Positions 48,060 through 60,832 of a stretch of 64,000 bases of DNA are shown in pieces. The stretch comes from Acanthococcus lagerstroemiae (taxonomy: Eukaryota > Arthropoda > Insecta > Hemiptera > Eriococcidae), in the NCBI GenBank assembly GCA_031841125.1, contig CM063111.1:60449535-60513534 (forward strand), given 5' to 3'. A program made the translations under genes and the position numbers. Under the pieces are notes generated by a model. That model was not told where the DNA came from, made no database searches, and saw only the letters and a program-made list of their open reading frames with translations. Each line of letters begins with the position of its first letter. The first letter of the stretch is position 1.

Positions 48060-48860
48060 AAAGCCGAGTATGGATCTTGCAGATTTTATTACATGATTGA
48101 AGTGAGAAATAAATGACAATTTAGAATCAAGAATGACACCCAGGTCCCTAATTTCCAATTTGCTTTCCTGTGAATGTCCCCCTATGGTATATTACAAAGT
48201 TATGTGGTTTTGTTTTTTAGTGAAAGTTATTTGGCAACATTTGTTTAAATTAAAAGGCAGGCTATTTTCTTTACACCAAGCAGCGAGGGTGCGAGGGTAT
48301 TAAGATCATCTTGCAGCTTAACGGAGTCAGCACTATCTTTGATTAATTTATAAAGCTTCAAGTCGTCAGCATAAAGAAGGACGTGGCAGTTCCTTAATTT
48401 GAATGGGAGATCATTAATAAATAAATCAAAAAGGAGTGGACCGAGATGAGACCCGGTATCCCTGAAATACCTATATTTGAAAATTACTCCTCTGGAGTAT
48501 ACGTTCTATACTCTATTCAGAAGGTATGTCCTCAATAGCGATATTAACTCGCAAGAGAAGCCAAGTGACTGCAGTTTTATTAAAAGAATGTTGTGGTCTA
48601 CCTTGTCAAATGCCTTTTGAAAGTCTGTATAAATGACATCAGTCTGGTACCCACCATCAAAGTTTTTTGCTATTGACGAGTCGGGGAAAGTACTTAAATT
48701 GGTGACCACATTCCAACTCGGGATAAAACAATGCTGTTGATCGCAAATCATGTATTTAATCTGGTTTAATAATTTATCACATAGTATCGTTTCAAAAATT
48801 TTGCTGGGGGCAGATAAAATTGAGATAGGGCTATGTAGAGTAATGTCATTCAAGTTTTTA
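48060..48860 (-). mobile_element. jockey-like LINE reverse transcriptase fragment
   Basis: The minus strand encodes SPISILSAPSKIFETILCDK, DQQHCFIPSWNVVTNLSTF and VIYTDFQKAFDKVDHNILLI, then TGSHLGPLLFD (48430-48453) and the catalytic box LLYADDLKLYK (48353-48382). These are consecutive RT motifs of the jockey/I group. Stops and frameshifts are present and the rest of the element is missing. Confidence 0.75.
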
Positions 48861-48947
48861 GTTTTTGGCGAGATTTTCCAAATATCAAATTCAAGAAATT
48901 ACTACTTTATTTGGAGACGAAATATGATTTTTGAAATTTAATTTATT

Positions 48948-49420
48948 CAGGGTGTCTACTGGATTTTCCAATTGTATGAAATTGGTGATAAATGTCTAAT
49001 AACTGACAGGAAAACTGAAAGGCTAACAGATATTATATTCATTATGTATTGATTTAAAAAAATCATTCATCACTTATTTTATCAGAAAATTTCTGAAGAA
49101 TATAAGCAATAATAAGCTTGAAACAAACAATTTTGGAAAATAATTTTGGAAGAAATTACAAAATACATCTCATTTAATACCAACGCCCTGTTAATATAGA
49201 GCGCGCTAATAACTCATAGTAAATATTCACTCGATATTTTTTGTCATTAAATGAATAAAACTGATTTTTTTTGTGGTTATGAAAATATTGTGAACTATGA
49301 CATAATGAAATATTATTACTTTTTCGAGTTTTGGTTGAAATATCATAACTTTTCATAACTTTCATGGCAATTTTTGGAAATTATGACTTTTTATGACTTT
49401 TTAAGCCAGTAGACAGCTAG
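48948..49420. mobile_element. hAT-like MITE
   Basis: Starts CAGGGTGTCTACTGG and ends CCAGTAGACAGCTAG, an imperfect inverse. The interior is very AT-rich and non-coding, with repeated TTATGACTTT near the right end. No 8-bp duplication is apparent. Confidence 0.4.
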
Positions 49421-49533
49421 AAACCTTGTTATTAAAGGACAATAGGCCTTTTCACGACCCTGAAAAGACTTCAAAATCTTAATATTCTGTCAGGATTTTG
49501 AGATATTTCAAATTTAAGAAAGGTTATAGCCCG

Positions 49534-50070
49534 GTATGATAGGTAAATCAACCTCTAAGTCTATGTTTTCAAAATTTCCTTGAGTCCTGTATTTGCAGAG
49601 ATAAGAAAAAATTTCAGAGCTCATCGACACAACTCTACCCCCCTTCAGAGGGTTCTGACCTCAAAATGCATGATTTTCACACTTTCAACTCAATTATTTT
49701 GGGCATTTTTGGGTCGAATGGTATGAAATTTGGCATGTAAGTGAAGACTCTCAGTATAACAACAACCAATTTTTATGACATTTTTTATATCTTGTGGACC
49801 TTTAAAACTGATTTTGACATTTTGAAAATGGCGCCCACGCTGTCATTTTAAAAAATGTCAATTTACAAATATTTCTCTATATATTCCCCATCTTTACACC
49901 AATTTGCAGTATTTTTGTAGTGGAGACACACAAAACGCTCAAAAAACTATTTCTATTTAATTCATTTTCCCCATTGATTTTGGCTCATCACGTTGAAAAC
50001 CAGATCTGACACTAGTTTCTTCTCAAGTAAGAGCTATATAAAGGGTAACCTCCCTCTCTAATTTTCAACT
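49534..50070. mobile_element. Second copy of the element found at 59-843
   Basis: The left end (GTATGATAGGTAAATC) and a long interior stretch, including AAGAGCTATATAAAGGGTAA, match the element upstream of the first FAS-like gene. The right end is not clear. It lies about 3.7 kb left of the paralogous FAS upstream block, so it is read as a dispersed family member and not as part of the gene duplication. Confidence 0.45.
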
Positions 50071-50514
50071 GTACTTTTTCGCCGAATACACGAGGCTTTC
50101 CAATTTTCACATCGGATTAATAAACGATCAAAATGAAATTTGAAAAAACTAATAGATAAATGAAGCAGAAATAGGATCGAATTCAAAATGATCGATCCAC
50201 TGGCTCATTTAGGTGAACGCGGTGGAAATTTATCGCATAATGTAACGTCTCAACAATGACAAAATCTTATTGTCTTTTTCCTGTTTTAAATCCAGAATAT
50301 GTTATACCTATTTACTACACATAAGTTAAATTTAAGATTATAATCCTTCTAGGATATTAAAAATCTTTAATAAAAAAAAAAAAAATGATTTATTTATTTA
50401 TTTTTCTGTATTCCGCAGGATTCATAAATATACTCTAAAACTTATTTAAAAAGGCTAAAGGCTGTATTAAACTAGGGGAAAATAAAAATTTCGTGTTTAA
50501 AAGGAGTGCAACGC

Positions 50515-51115
50515 ATGGGGCCCTCTCTCCCCTACTTCAACGCTGTCCTGAAACACACATTTCGCAAATTGGAGTCGGGGAAAAGAGAATAAGGATAAAA
50601 GGAAAATGCCTTGGTAACTGGAGATAAACGGACGATGTTATACTGGTGAATGAAAAAAATAGAGGAACTGGAGGAAATGATGCGCGAACTGAAGAGATTG
50701 TCTGAAGCGATGGGACTGACGATTAAGAATAAAATATTATTATTATCAACAAACCTTGTAACAAATTTAACGGTAGGAAACACACTCACTAATTAAAAAA
50801 GTCGACGAACTTAAGTATTTAGGGCACACTATCGTTACAATTACGAAAGCGGAGTTTGAAGTCAATAAAATAATAAAAATCGGTTGGAAAATATTCTGGG
50901 CCTTCATCTATAAGTACGTATTCAAAAGCAAAATGAAATTGGAAACATAAATCAACGTTTTGGACAAGTGTATAGAGCCGACACTAATTTATAGGGCACA
51001 AACTTGGGCATTAACAAACACTCAATTGAAAAAGCTATAGTCAATGCACAACAAAATATTGAGAAAAATTCTAAAGATAACATCAATAGGTAAGATTGGA
51101 ATGCAAAACTCTATA
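50515..51115 (+). mobile_element. RTE-like LINE reverse transcriptase fragment
   Basis: Read across frames it gives YFNAVLKHTFRKLESGK, IEELEEMMRELKRLSEAMGL, VDELKYLGHTIVTITKAEFE and IYRAQTWALTNTQLKKL, in the order found in RTE-type reverse transcriptases after the catalytic box. It is short, with several stops. Confidence 0.65.
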
Positions 51116-53769
51116 AAACAACTAGCTCAAAAACCAGAACATGAAAAATAAATAAAATTAAATTCAAATCCTTTTCACTGTTTTTCTAAGTTTCACCAGT
51201 TCTATTCTTTCTCGCGAATTTTTGTTCTTTTCTCATGCTAAGAGATTCTTTTTCTCACACAATTTTTTGGTAGCTTCCGAAATTTTGCTATTTGCATACC
51301 CCCCCTTTACTTCTTCGTTTACGAACTTACTATACTGCTCGAGTAAGATTTTTCTCAGTTTATCATATACGCCTCCTGTAGTACATCTCTCTCATCCTCC
51401 CAATCAATTTTGTCTAATTCGTCTCTCAATGTTATTTTAGCTTCAGGCCGTCTAAATTCTGGAATTATTTTGTTTTTCATGGCACCTTTTTTTCCTATAA
51501 TTTTTAACTCCTCTCCGTTTGGGTATCCTTAATTTCAGTTGTAGGGCTCAGTGGTTCCAAGGAAAGACGAACAAGTCACACCTCTTCAAGTCTGTAACTA
51601 ACCTCATGTCGCTGCACAAAAAGTAATCTGATTCCTTTTTCGTTTTGCTGCCTGGTGAGCACCAAGTCCACTTCTTGGTTTTTCTTTTCTTGTAGGAGTT
51701 CATTACCTTCCATGAGCGATTTTCTGCGAAGTTAAGTAGGTATTTGCCAATTCTATTCGTTTTATGGAAATGAGAGAAGAGATTCTCAAGTCTCAACGAA
51801 GAAAACGACGCTCACCGATTAGCTAACGATAGCGCTCATGTCTTGCTTTAAAACGTGCAAGTTGTTTGGTTTTCATTTCAGAACCCGAAAGATCAAGAAA
51901 ATTTTTGTCAGTTTCAATCTCTGCCCTATATAGTATGGACAAATTTTTAAAAATCGAAAGTTTTGAATTAACGACTATTTTTTACTCAATTTTTTGCGCT
52001 GAGTTCAAATTCGTGATCCAAATTGCGTGGGGAACGCTCCGTCTCCGAGATGTGCTCAAACATGTTGATAAAATTGGTCGAAAAATGACTCCAGCTCAAT
52101 TTTGACGACGGATTTGAATTTGTCTCGAAAAATTGAGTAATTAGCACTAGAACCGACGCCAAAGCTTTCGAAAATCTTTTTGTTTTAAAATGATATATAC
52201 CTAGTATGGAGAAATTTTCAAAAAAAAATTTTGAATTAACGACTGTATCCCACTCAATTTTCCATACTGAATTCAAATTTGTTGTAAACGTTGATATCTC
52301 TGCTATGTATTTCTTTAATGCGTTTTCTATAATCAGTCTGTTCCTCAGATCCATTTTCCAAAACTCTCACGACAAAATACACGAAGGCACTGTTGTTGTA
52401 CAGTTTTTCGGTGAATTAACGATCTTTGGACTCGACATTCTATCTTTGATTAGCAATCTCGCGCTAAAAATTCGAATAATCTGATTGATGAACATGAACA
52501 ATGAAAATTCCAATATACATAACAAAACCCCGCGCTGAAATCAGCTGATGCCCGATCGTACGCGCATACTTCATAGTCGATAGTAAAAAATAAAATAGAA
52601 AACGAAAAAACCCGGTAAATCATTCTCGACAGCTTGCGATATTATTACAGCTCGACAGAATACTATTATGCGGAAACTCGAGTCCTGTGTGTCCAGTGCA
52701 AGTGGCAGCGTCGCTGGGGCTTAGCTTTCCGCTTCATGTCATTGCAGCATACAAGTGGGTCTCATCTTCCTCTTACACACTAAGGGTCTCACTTTGCCTT
52801 TAAGTATATATACATTCAATACTGTTGGAAAAAGTTACCCCTTGCTGCTTGCTGGGTATTTGAATATTCAGTATGAAAAATGCAATCTATTAATATACAA
52901 TATACACCAGTAACTTAATTTTTTCTACCGGGTCTCGGGTTGCCTTTAAGTATACTGAGTCTCGTTTGCCTGATGTCAAGTATTAGCATTTATGTTAGTC
53001 TATGTGAATTCGAAAAACCATTGTTCTTAATCACTTCGATTCTGACCAAATTAGCAGGAAATGCTTGTATCTATTCCATCCCAAGCCTGTGTAACCGTTT
53101 TGCGCAATAACCTTTCGTTTTTGACTTCAATATTTTCGCAGAATTACTATTTCCAGAAACACAATCGCAACCAATCTATATTAATTGTTAACTTTGTGCA
53201 ACAAATTTTGATTTTTGTTTGGAAGGGGGGCACCAGAAAAGTGAACTGAAACTAATTTCTACGTCGATTTCGAATCAATGGGCCGATTTCCCCTGGTCCC
53301 CAGTTTGTCCCAAATGATTTTCAGACATGCCATAAAATATATTTATTTCCATAATACGCACATATTGATTAAAAAAAGGAAAACTACACGTTTCTGGACT
53401 AATTTCTGCTTCTGACTTCGAATATAATCTTTGAATTTGGATACAGGCCTTTCTTCATGCTAAAGCCACTTTGATAGAACTAGATAAAACTTCAATCTTC
53501 CGATGGTGAAAAAAACTATTTCTAAACCTATCTGTCGTGCACATGACAAATCTGGTCTCAAAATCTCAACTGACCCCATTTTCGTCCTGAAACTGACCTT
53601 TTAAAGATCAAAATTGCAGGATTCAAACGTATTTTATCAAAACAGAAAATTCCGTAAAATTTTCGCGCTCCTTTCGGATCCAACGCCAAAATTTCGATAA
53701 AATATTTTTTCATCCTGAGAATCGCCTTTCAGTAGCCGAAATAGCCAAAATTCAGATAAATGCTTGAAA
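51116..53769. other. Intergenic stretch with a diverged 265-bp duplication
   Basis: No gene is recognised. Sequence near 51880-52120 recurs near 52140-52400: both contain AGTATGGA, TTTTGAATTAACGACT, ACTCAATTTT and GAGTTCAAATT/GAATTCAAATT in the same order. The rest is AT-rich without clear structure. Confidence 0.45.
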
Positions 53770-54070
53770 TTTTAATACCAAATCCGAAATCAGAATGTGA
53801 ATTCGATTTCGCAGTAATGTCTTTTCCTCGATAATCTCAGGTTCTGATTTTGGCATTCACAGCCTTAAAAAGTCTCTTTCAGATTGAAGAAATGGTTCAA
53901 TCAGAATACTAAGATTGAATCGGGTATCAGCATAAAAGATAAATCTACAAACATTATACTTTTTACATTACCCTGAGGTACAAATGTTGACTTTTTCCTA
54001 TTTTTGGAAGCTTGAATACACGATTCGGATGTATATAGACATGGATATATCTTATCGCCAAAATTTATTA
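53770..54070 (+). other. Paralogous upstream block of the second FAS-like copy
   Basis: Aligns with 856-1100, for example TTAAAAAGTCTCTTTCA, CGATTTCGCA and CAGCATAAAAGATAAAT-type stretches. The alignment resumes at 56170-56794 after a 1.65-kb element. This shows that the tandem duplication included at least 1.3 kb of 5' flank. Confidence 0.6.
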
Positions 54071-54500
54071 TGCATCACATTTCGACCGACACCGAGAATG
54101 TTACTACGATGACTTCACCACGGCCATTGATGTTTCATGATATTCGTTATCGTTCTCAGTTTTATGCGCGAATTCGCTCCTTGTGGAATACTTGAAAGGT
54201 ACAGGGACAGAAGCAGGCGAGTAACTTTTTTGCGAAATTGAGTTATTAGTACCGTTGGAACGGGCGTAATGAGTAGAATAGCTGAGTTATGGTAGGAAGC
54301 CTGAAAGGATGCTACAGACTGGAAAAACAGCGTTCTAAATTCACCGACAGATAAAAAACCACGTATGTAAACAAATTGTTTTTCATTTTTTTTCTCGCTT
54401 CGCCACAAAAGTGACTTACCTACTTATTTCCCTGTATCTTTCAATTTACTCATTCCTGTAATGCGTCAACTGAATGCCTTTACCCTGTTCTGTAGCCATT

Positions 54501-56153
54501 AGGGTGGCCCTCTGTTATAGATGATGACATTTTTTTTTTGATATTTCGCTCTCCCACCCCTTAGAATTGTTCCTTCATATGAAAAAACATTCCCTTAAAA
54601 ATTTCAGCTCAACTGATCACTTTTAAGGTGGCCCGAATGAGAGATTTCATTAAAATGAAGGTAACGCGCCGCCTATTCTTGCATGTCTGTTGCGACCCAC
54701 GGAAAAACTCGGGTATCAACGGTCCCTGAGATACGCCGTATAATTTTGTTAACTAAAATTCAGTTTTTGCATTTCTGACTTACAAAATGAATATTAATTT
54801 TTTTCTTCTTCTGTTCTACTCAGAGTATTCTAGTTTACTGATTTAATTATGTTAATTATTTGTTGGTTGAGTTTTTATTTATTGTTTAAACTGTGAATTA
54901 CGAGCGAAGGGAGCAAACGAAATTGTGAATTGTCCCTCACCGTCAAAAATTTTTAAATAAGCAAAAACGAAGAACAAAAACAATTTTTAATACAAGGTAT
55001 GACGGAATACAGAATACAGTACTCAAATTCTGAAAAATCAACACTTAGTTTAATATGATTAAAATAATAAAATGTTACGAATGTTTAATGTTATTTATTT
55101 ATACTTTCTAAGACAAATCGAATTTCGAAAATAAATGACCTTTAAATGACCTCCCCCTAATTTGCTATGGAAGCGCTAAAATAAACTATTAATATGGATA
55201 TCATTTTAATGAAAAAATTAAGTTAGATATACTAAGACAATGTTTATTTAATTTTAAAATGATCTAGCCAAATATTTACCTAAGAAGCCCAATCTTCTTT
55301 TTAATAGGAGATGCACCCAGGAGATATTGCCCCTATTCATAATTTCTTGATGACTGATGAATGTGATGCGGGCAAGAGAAAGGGTATTTCACATGCAAAA
55401 GAACATTAACTTATGTATTTTTCTGAAAGGTTTTCTGCGATTCATTAGTTATTAAGTCTTTTCAGTTTGGGAATTATTTTTAGTAGGTATTTTTGAGTAA
55501 AAAAATAGGAAAGTCACTTTTTGGGGGAAATTCTTTAAAAATACGCAGAATTGGTGCAAAATATGCAATGAATGCCAAAATATCCGAAATATACAAAATG
55601 AAGTGCTGCTCATTTTACTCAGAATTTTGTGATTCGGGAATATCTTTTGAAACTTCTGAAATACACGCCATAGATAATGATATGCATTCGCATAGAAATT
55701 GCAATACGGGTCATTATAATAGAATTCTCCTATTATAAATTCTTTGTTTTCTTATTCAAGGTATAATTTGCTGATTTTTAAATGTTTAAATGACCTGCTT
55801 CCAAAACAAATGACGTTAAATCACTTAAATGACTGTTAGACACCCTGGTTTTTTGTTTTTTTTTCAGAAGAAGTTATTCAGAAAAATCTGCGGTGAAAAA
55901 ATTTGAAACGCCAACTGTACTTTTACAAGCGTATGCTTACCGTGCAAAGCCTCGTTCTTCACCCGGCACTGTAACGTATGAGTAGCGCGCTCGACCGCGC
56001 AACCTCCATTTTAATGAAATCCCTCATTCGGGCCACTTTAAAATTAATTAATCAAGTTGAAATTTTAAGAGGATCATTTTTTCATATTATGAAGTAACAG
56101 TTCTAGGGGTGGGAGCTGAAATTTTCGAAAGTTGATTTATAAGAGCCACCATA
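54501..56153. mobile_element. hAT-like TIR element inserted upstream of the second FAS-like copy
   Basis: Terminal inverted repeats of about 170 bp: the left starts AGGGTGGCCCTCTGTTATAG and passes through GGTGGCCCGAATGAG and TTCATTAAAATG; the right repeats these inverted near 56006-56153. TAGCCATT (54493-54500) and TAGCCATA (56154-56161) fit an 8-bp target duplication. The first FAS-like copy lacks the insertion. No transposase is recognised inside. Confidence 0.65.
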
Positions 56154-56794
56154 GTAGCCATAGTATCCATGCACCGATGCATCTGCGATACCCTTATTAT
56201 TATTTTTTTTTTTCAAGCTAAAATCTCATCAGCGGTCAAAATTATCTTCATGGAAAGACATTTGAAGCGGTCGAAAAGGCAATTTTAAGGGCTTTCAAGC
56301 TCATTCCTGAATTCCTCAAAAATTGTAAAATTAGAAGATATATTATGTATGTACGTTTTTTACCCAAGTTTTTAGACAGAATTCAATTCTGGATGGAATT
56401 TGGATACCCCCCCCCCCGCTAAAATGGCTTTATGAGCAAAAAACAGAACCGTCTTTCATCTTCATGTCAAGTCAGAATTTAGGCAAATGATTACTACATA
56501 CATACAGTTAAAATTTGGGCGACATGTAACTCCACCCCTCACCCCTTCCTCAAGAAGAACTGCCTATTTACGCTACTACCTCAATCAATACAAACATATC
56601 GTGCTTCGTGAAACTAATGCTTCGACAATAAATTGTCAAATAAAAAATCTTAAATTTGAAAAGTATGGCAAGGCGGCTGCCAGCATTATGATGATCAGTC
56701 AGTTCTAATGGGTGACCTTTTTTTACGCTTGTGTTTAGTGTGCAGAAAGAGCTTCATAACTTAGGGAGCAAAATAACAAAAACAGTCTTCGAAA

Positions 56795-56875
56795 ATGTCG
56801 CCGTTGGTACCAGATGTGAAGATGGACTCCAACAGGACTTCGAATTCAGAGGCAATCCTGAGGAATGAGTCATGA
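56795..56875 (+). other. Upstream ORF at the relic start of the second FAS-like copy
   Basis: The ATG matching the first gene's start is kept, but two single-base losses shift the frame, giving 26 codons ([20 protein letters not shown]...) and TGA. It overlaps the downstream in-frame ATG at 56865 by 11 nt. Confidence 0.7.
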
Positions 56876-57889
56876 AGATGTTGTTATTTCTGGCTTATCT
56901 GGAAGACTGCCAGAAAGTGACAACATCGAAGAATTCAAAAATAATTTGTACGATGGGGTCGATATGGTGACTGACGATGAAAGAAGATGGCCTGGCGGTA
57001 AGTTTGTTTTGAATTTCGTGCCTCGTAAGCTGAAGAACAATTCAAGTGGTATGTATAGTTTTGTTCAGCAATTTCTCATTCCTCGTTCAAATTTTGTTTA
57101 AGGAATCTTCGGTTTACCATTGCGGACTGGAAAATTGAAGAATCTCAAATACTTTGACGCCTCATTTTTTGGAGTGCACGCGATACAAGCAGACGTCATG
57201 GACCCACAACTGAGACTAACATTAGAATGTACCTATGAAGCAATAATTGATGCAGGTGAGTTTTTATGAGAATCAAATAACATTTCGTTTTAGTGAGTCT
57301 TTATTAAGTTTGTAAAGGCTTTTAAAGGTTCTTAAATAAGTTTGTGAGAATCTGAAAAATTCATACTTAAGAATTGAAAATAGAAGAGTCTCAGCTAGTC
57401 GGCAAAAAACGCTCCCACTTCAAAGAGGAAAATTTGATGGTTTTGTGAGACGATCAAAATTTCCTAAAAACTGTGCTAATCGAGTATCGTATGCATTTGA
57501 TTTTAAAGGTAAGTTATACTTTTTTTAAATGCTTTCCCGACACATGTTCACATAGAGGAACCCCAAATTGTCCATGAGGAAGAAAGAGACCATGACAAAA
57601 ATGTTTGTGGATAAAGTAAAATAATATCTGCTGTACATTAGTGCTTCAAGGAAGCAAATTTTATTGAGATAGCAAGAATCAACAGTATTTCAACTGTTGA
57701 ACCGAAAAATTCAAAAAACGTCTAAATATGTAAAGAAAAAGGAAAATAAAAAACCCTCTTAAGGAGCAATGAATTTGTCAACAATTAAGCCTTTGAAATT
57801 TCCAAGTTGCCAATTCTAAAGTTAACGGAAGGGGAGGGCGAATCGCCCCTACGGCTACGCTTCTGACTGAACATTCTGTCTACTGGATC

Positions 57890-58215
57890 ATCCATGAGAC
57901 GCGTCAAATGGATTTCTTATAAACAGTCTGACTCATCTTTTCACTAACCTTCATCCCCTCAACTGCCCACACTGTGAAGATGAAGACCCTCCATCGTGGA
58001 CCACCTCTTCTCATGCCCCTCCCTCACGTGTCTTCGTAACTCTCACTACGACCCCGTAGTCGGTTTTTGGCCCTCTCCAATTCCCACAGGCACATAACAA
58101 CACCCTCATTTACCTTTCCGCTGAGCTGGATACCTCTGCGACATATAGACAATAGACAACAACCTTTTCTGAGCCTATAGCCCGAGAGTGTGGCTCCGTG
58201 GCTTACTAATAATAA
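57890..58215 (+). mobile_element. Non-LTR retrotransposon 3' fragment in intron 3 of the second copy
   Basis: FLINSLTHLFTNLHPLNCPH and CEDEDPPSW, then in another frame VDHLFSCPSLTCLRN, form a CPHC...H...C knuckle typical of LINE ORF2 C-termini. It ends in a short (TAA)n tail near 58207-58220. It belongs to a block of about 2 kb absent from the first gene's intron 3. Confidence 0.5.
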
Positions 58216-58749
58216 TAAAATTAAAAACAAACATTCCATCTAATGATCCATTTTGACATCTTGTTTAATATGTACTTTTATTTTTCGTGGAAAGTATAAA
58301 GGGATTTATAAAACAGGTAGAAAGTTCTCCGCAAGAATAAAAGAACTAGAGAGATTAGAAATACTCAAGGATAACTAATCACCCTCTGGAAAATATTCCA
58401 ATGACCATGAGCATGATAGCCAACAACCTCACCAACAAATACAAAATACTAAAAATACAGAATAACACAAAAAAACCTTACGAGAACAAGCGGAAATAAT
58501 AAAAAGAAAACCATATTTTAATGAACACCATCACAAATAACTTAATGAACCACTTTTTACTCAAATAATAAAAATTTAACAGTGATTAATTTATTCGACT
58601 ATATCCAACAATGAATAGGAACACTTCAGAGGAATTATGAGACCGTCATTACCTAACAGGAACTGACTCATATCACTGCAACCAACAACCAACAGGAACA
58701 CAGATACTAACAGTATGTTTACCACTTGGTACTGCCTGCACCATATATG

Positions 58750-59180
58750 CAGTGTTGCCAACTTTTTTCCCCATACAGAGCTAAACTGCCTTTCAAATGT
58801 GCTAAATGGGTGCTAAATCGCTTCCCAAAAAATGCTAAAAATAGATGCCAGATGGAATATCTATTTTTTGCTACTTGAAACCAGAAAAAACATGAAAAGT
58901 CCGCCAAAAGTAAGATGCTAAACTTCGAAGAATATGCTAAATTAGATTTAATTTGGTATAATTTTGGAATTCTAATGGTAGAAAATAGAAAGGAACCAGT
59001 CCAGTCAGTTCTCTGACATTTTTTTGCTTAAAAAAAGAATTATGCAAAATTCTAAAATATGTTGAATTCAGATGTAACTATGCCGAAGAAAGATGCTAGA
59101 TTCCAGATTAAACATTTTGGAATACTGTAAAATTGAATTATGCCAAATCTAGCATAAATTATGCTAAGTTGGCAACACTG
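58750..59180. mobile_element. hAT MITE with perfect 8-bp target duplication
   Basis: TIRs are CAGTGTTGCCAACTT and its exact inverse; CATATATG flanks both sides (58742-58749 and 59181-59188). The 431-bp interior is non-coding. End sequence and 8-bp duplication identify a hAT non-autonomous element. Confidence 0.85.
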
Positions 59181-60370
59181 CATATATGTATAATGCTTAA
59201 CAATTAGCGTTAAGACTTAGTAGTTAGGATATTGATAAAGGAACGGCATCTGAAAAGACACTAATAATGGGATAACACGCGAAGAAAATTCACACGTTCA
59301 AGTAATTAAGTACCAGTTAACTGATACCTACACAGTAAATTATAATCTCGGTGATTGTAATGAAGTGCTGAGAGGCAAGAAACTTGCAACAGATGAGAAA
59401 TTAAGTTCTCGAAAATTATTCAAGTATACTCGTACTTTGGACCAACGCTCAACTCAGGCCCATAGCTTGACCTACCTCAGTTCTACACTAAAAACTCTTT
59501 TTTTTTGGGGGGGGGGGGAGAATATCTATAAACAGAAGTACCTACAAAATTCTTACATATTAGCCCAACCTAAGATTCGAGCAGCCCTATCTCACTAACA
59601 GGGTGTGCTACAGGCCTGGCTCAGCTTAATCAAAGTTGACCTTGATTTTTAAGCTAGCACCAGAAAATGTTTGAAACCGAAACTTCTCCACAATGTCGAT
59701 CTATGAACATTTTTCATGCTTCCCATCTCTCTTCACATCAGAACATACTCATCCGCATTGCATTTGAACACGTATATTGGATTACAGGTCTATAGTTTTG
59801 AAAATATTTTCTGAGTGCTACACAAATGCTTATCCCGGTCGACGGAAGTTGGTCTGGGAGCCCCACTACACAAAAATATCACAAATGAAACTTGTGAGGG
59901 GAAAAAATATCTACTTTCAACTAATCAGGCCGCAGAGTCATTTCAAAGTGAGCGGAGCTGAAATAATTTTTCCATAACTCTCTTACATAAGTCAATGTTG
60001 TGTTCAAAACCCGTTGCCTCAAGTGAGGCATTCTTCTATCAGTTGGGCCATAATGTATTAGTTTCAAGTGATTGCTATGTATGCCTGACCTTAAACTCCT
60101 GTAATATTATCACGTAATGCTTGTCATTTTCAGGACCGAGTTACGCGATTGATACTGCCTGCTCAAGCAGTTTGTTTGGTCTGCAGCAAGCGATGAATGC
60201 TATCCAAACAGGACAATGCGATTCCGCCATCGTTGCTGGTACCAATTTACTTCTGAGACCAACCACCTCCTTACAGTTTCATAGATTGAATATGTTATCT
60301 CCGCAAGGCATGTGTAAATCATTTGATGCATCAGGTAAGTGATTTGTTCCTAATATCTATATTCATTATA

Positions 60371-60832
60371 AGTGGCAGTATCGCCGAGTGGTTAATGGGG
60401 TCCGCTTCGTAATCCTTGCTTCTCGGGTTCGATTCCCACCAACGCCGGAAAAGCTAGTGATATGCGAATACCCTCACTATCATCTTAGCGAACACAGCGA
60501 TTACAGTATCAATTGAGGTGGAAAGATAACAAGTCCTGTAACTCCGCCAGTTCGAACGAACAAGGCATTACAATCACAGTGCGTGTTACAACCGGATCAA
60601 AAAGATTGGGACTGTCGGGTGCACATCGTGGCTAGCTTACTCAACGTCGTGAAACAGGTCGCTAGTAAGCGAACTACGGCTGCACACTCTTTGGTATACA
60701 GAGAAGGAAAACTCTAACACAACCAACCATGGGGAAAAGCAACGGCATAATACTCTAACTAACCTGCCCACGAAAGTTGCTCATCAGAAACCGTGGCTGC
60801 CAACGCACTAGGTGCAGGGCACTTAAAGAAGC
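60371..60832 (+). mobile_element. tRNA-derived SINE in intron 4 of the second copy
   Basis: A box ATCGCCGAGTGG (60380-60391) and B box GGGTTCGATTCCC (60425-60437). The element is flanked by a 12-bp duplication with one mismatch, ATATTCATTATA (60359-60370) and ATATTCACTATA (60833-60844). The first gene's intron 4 has the unfilled site near 5690. Length 462 bp; body shared with the SINE in intron 29 of the first gene. Confidence 0.75.
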
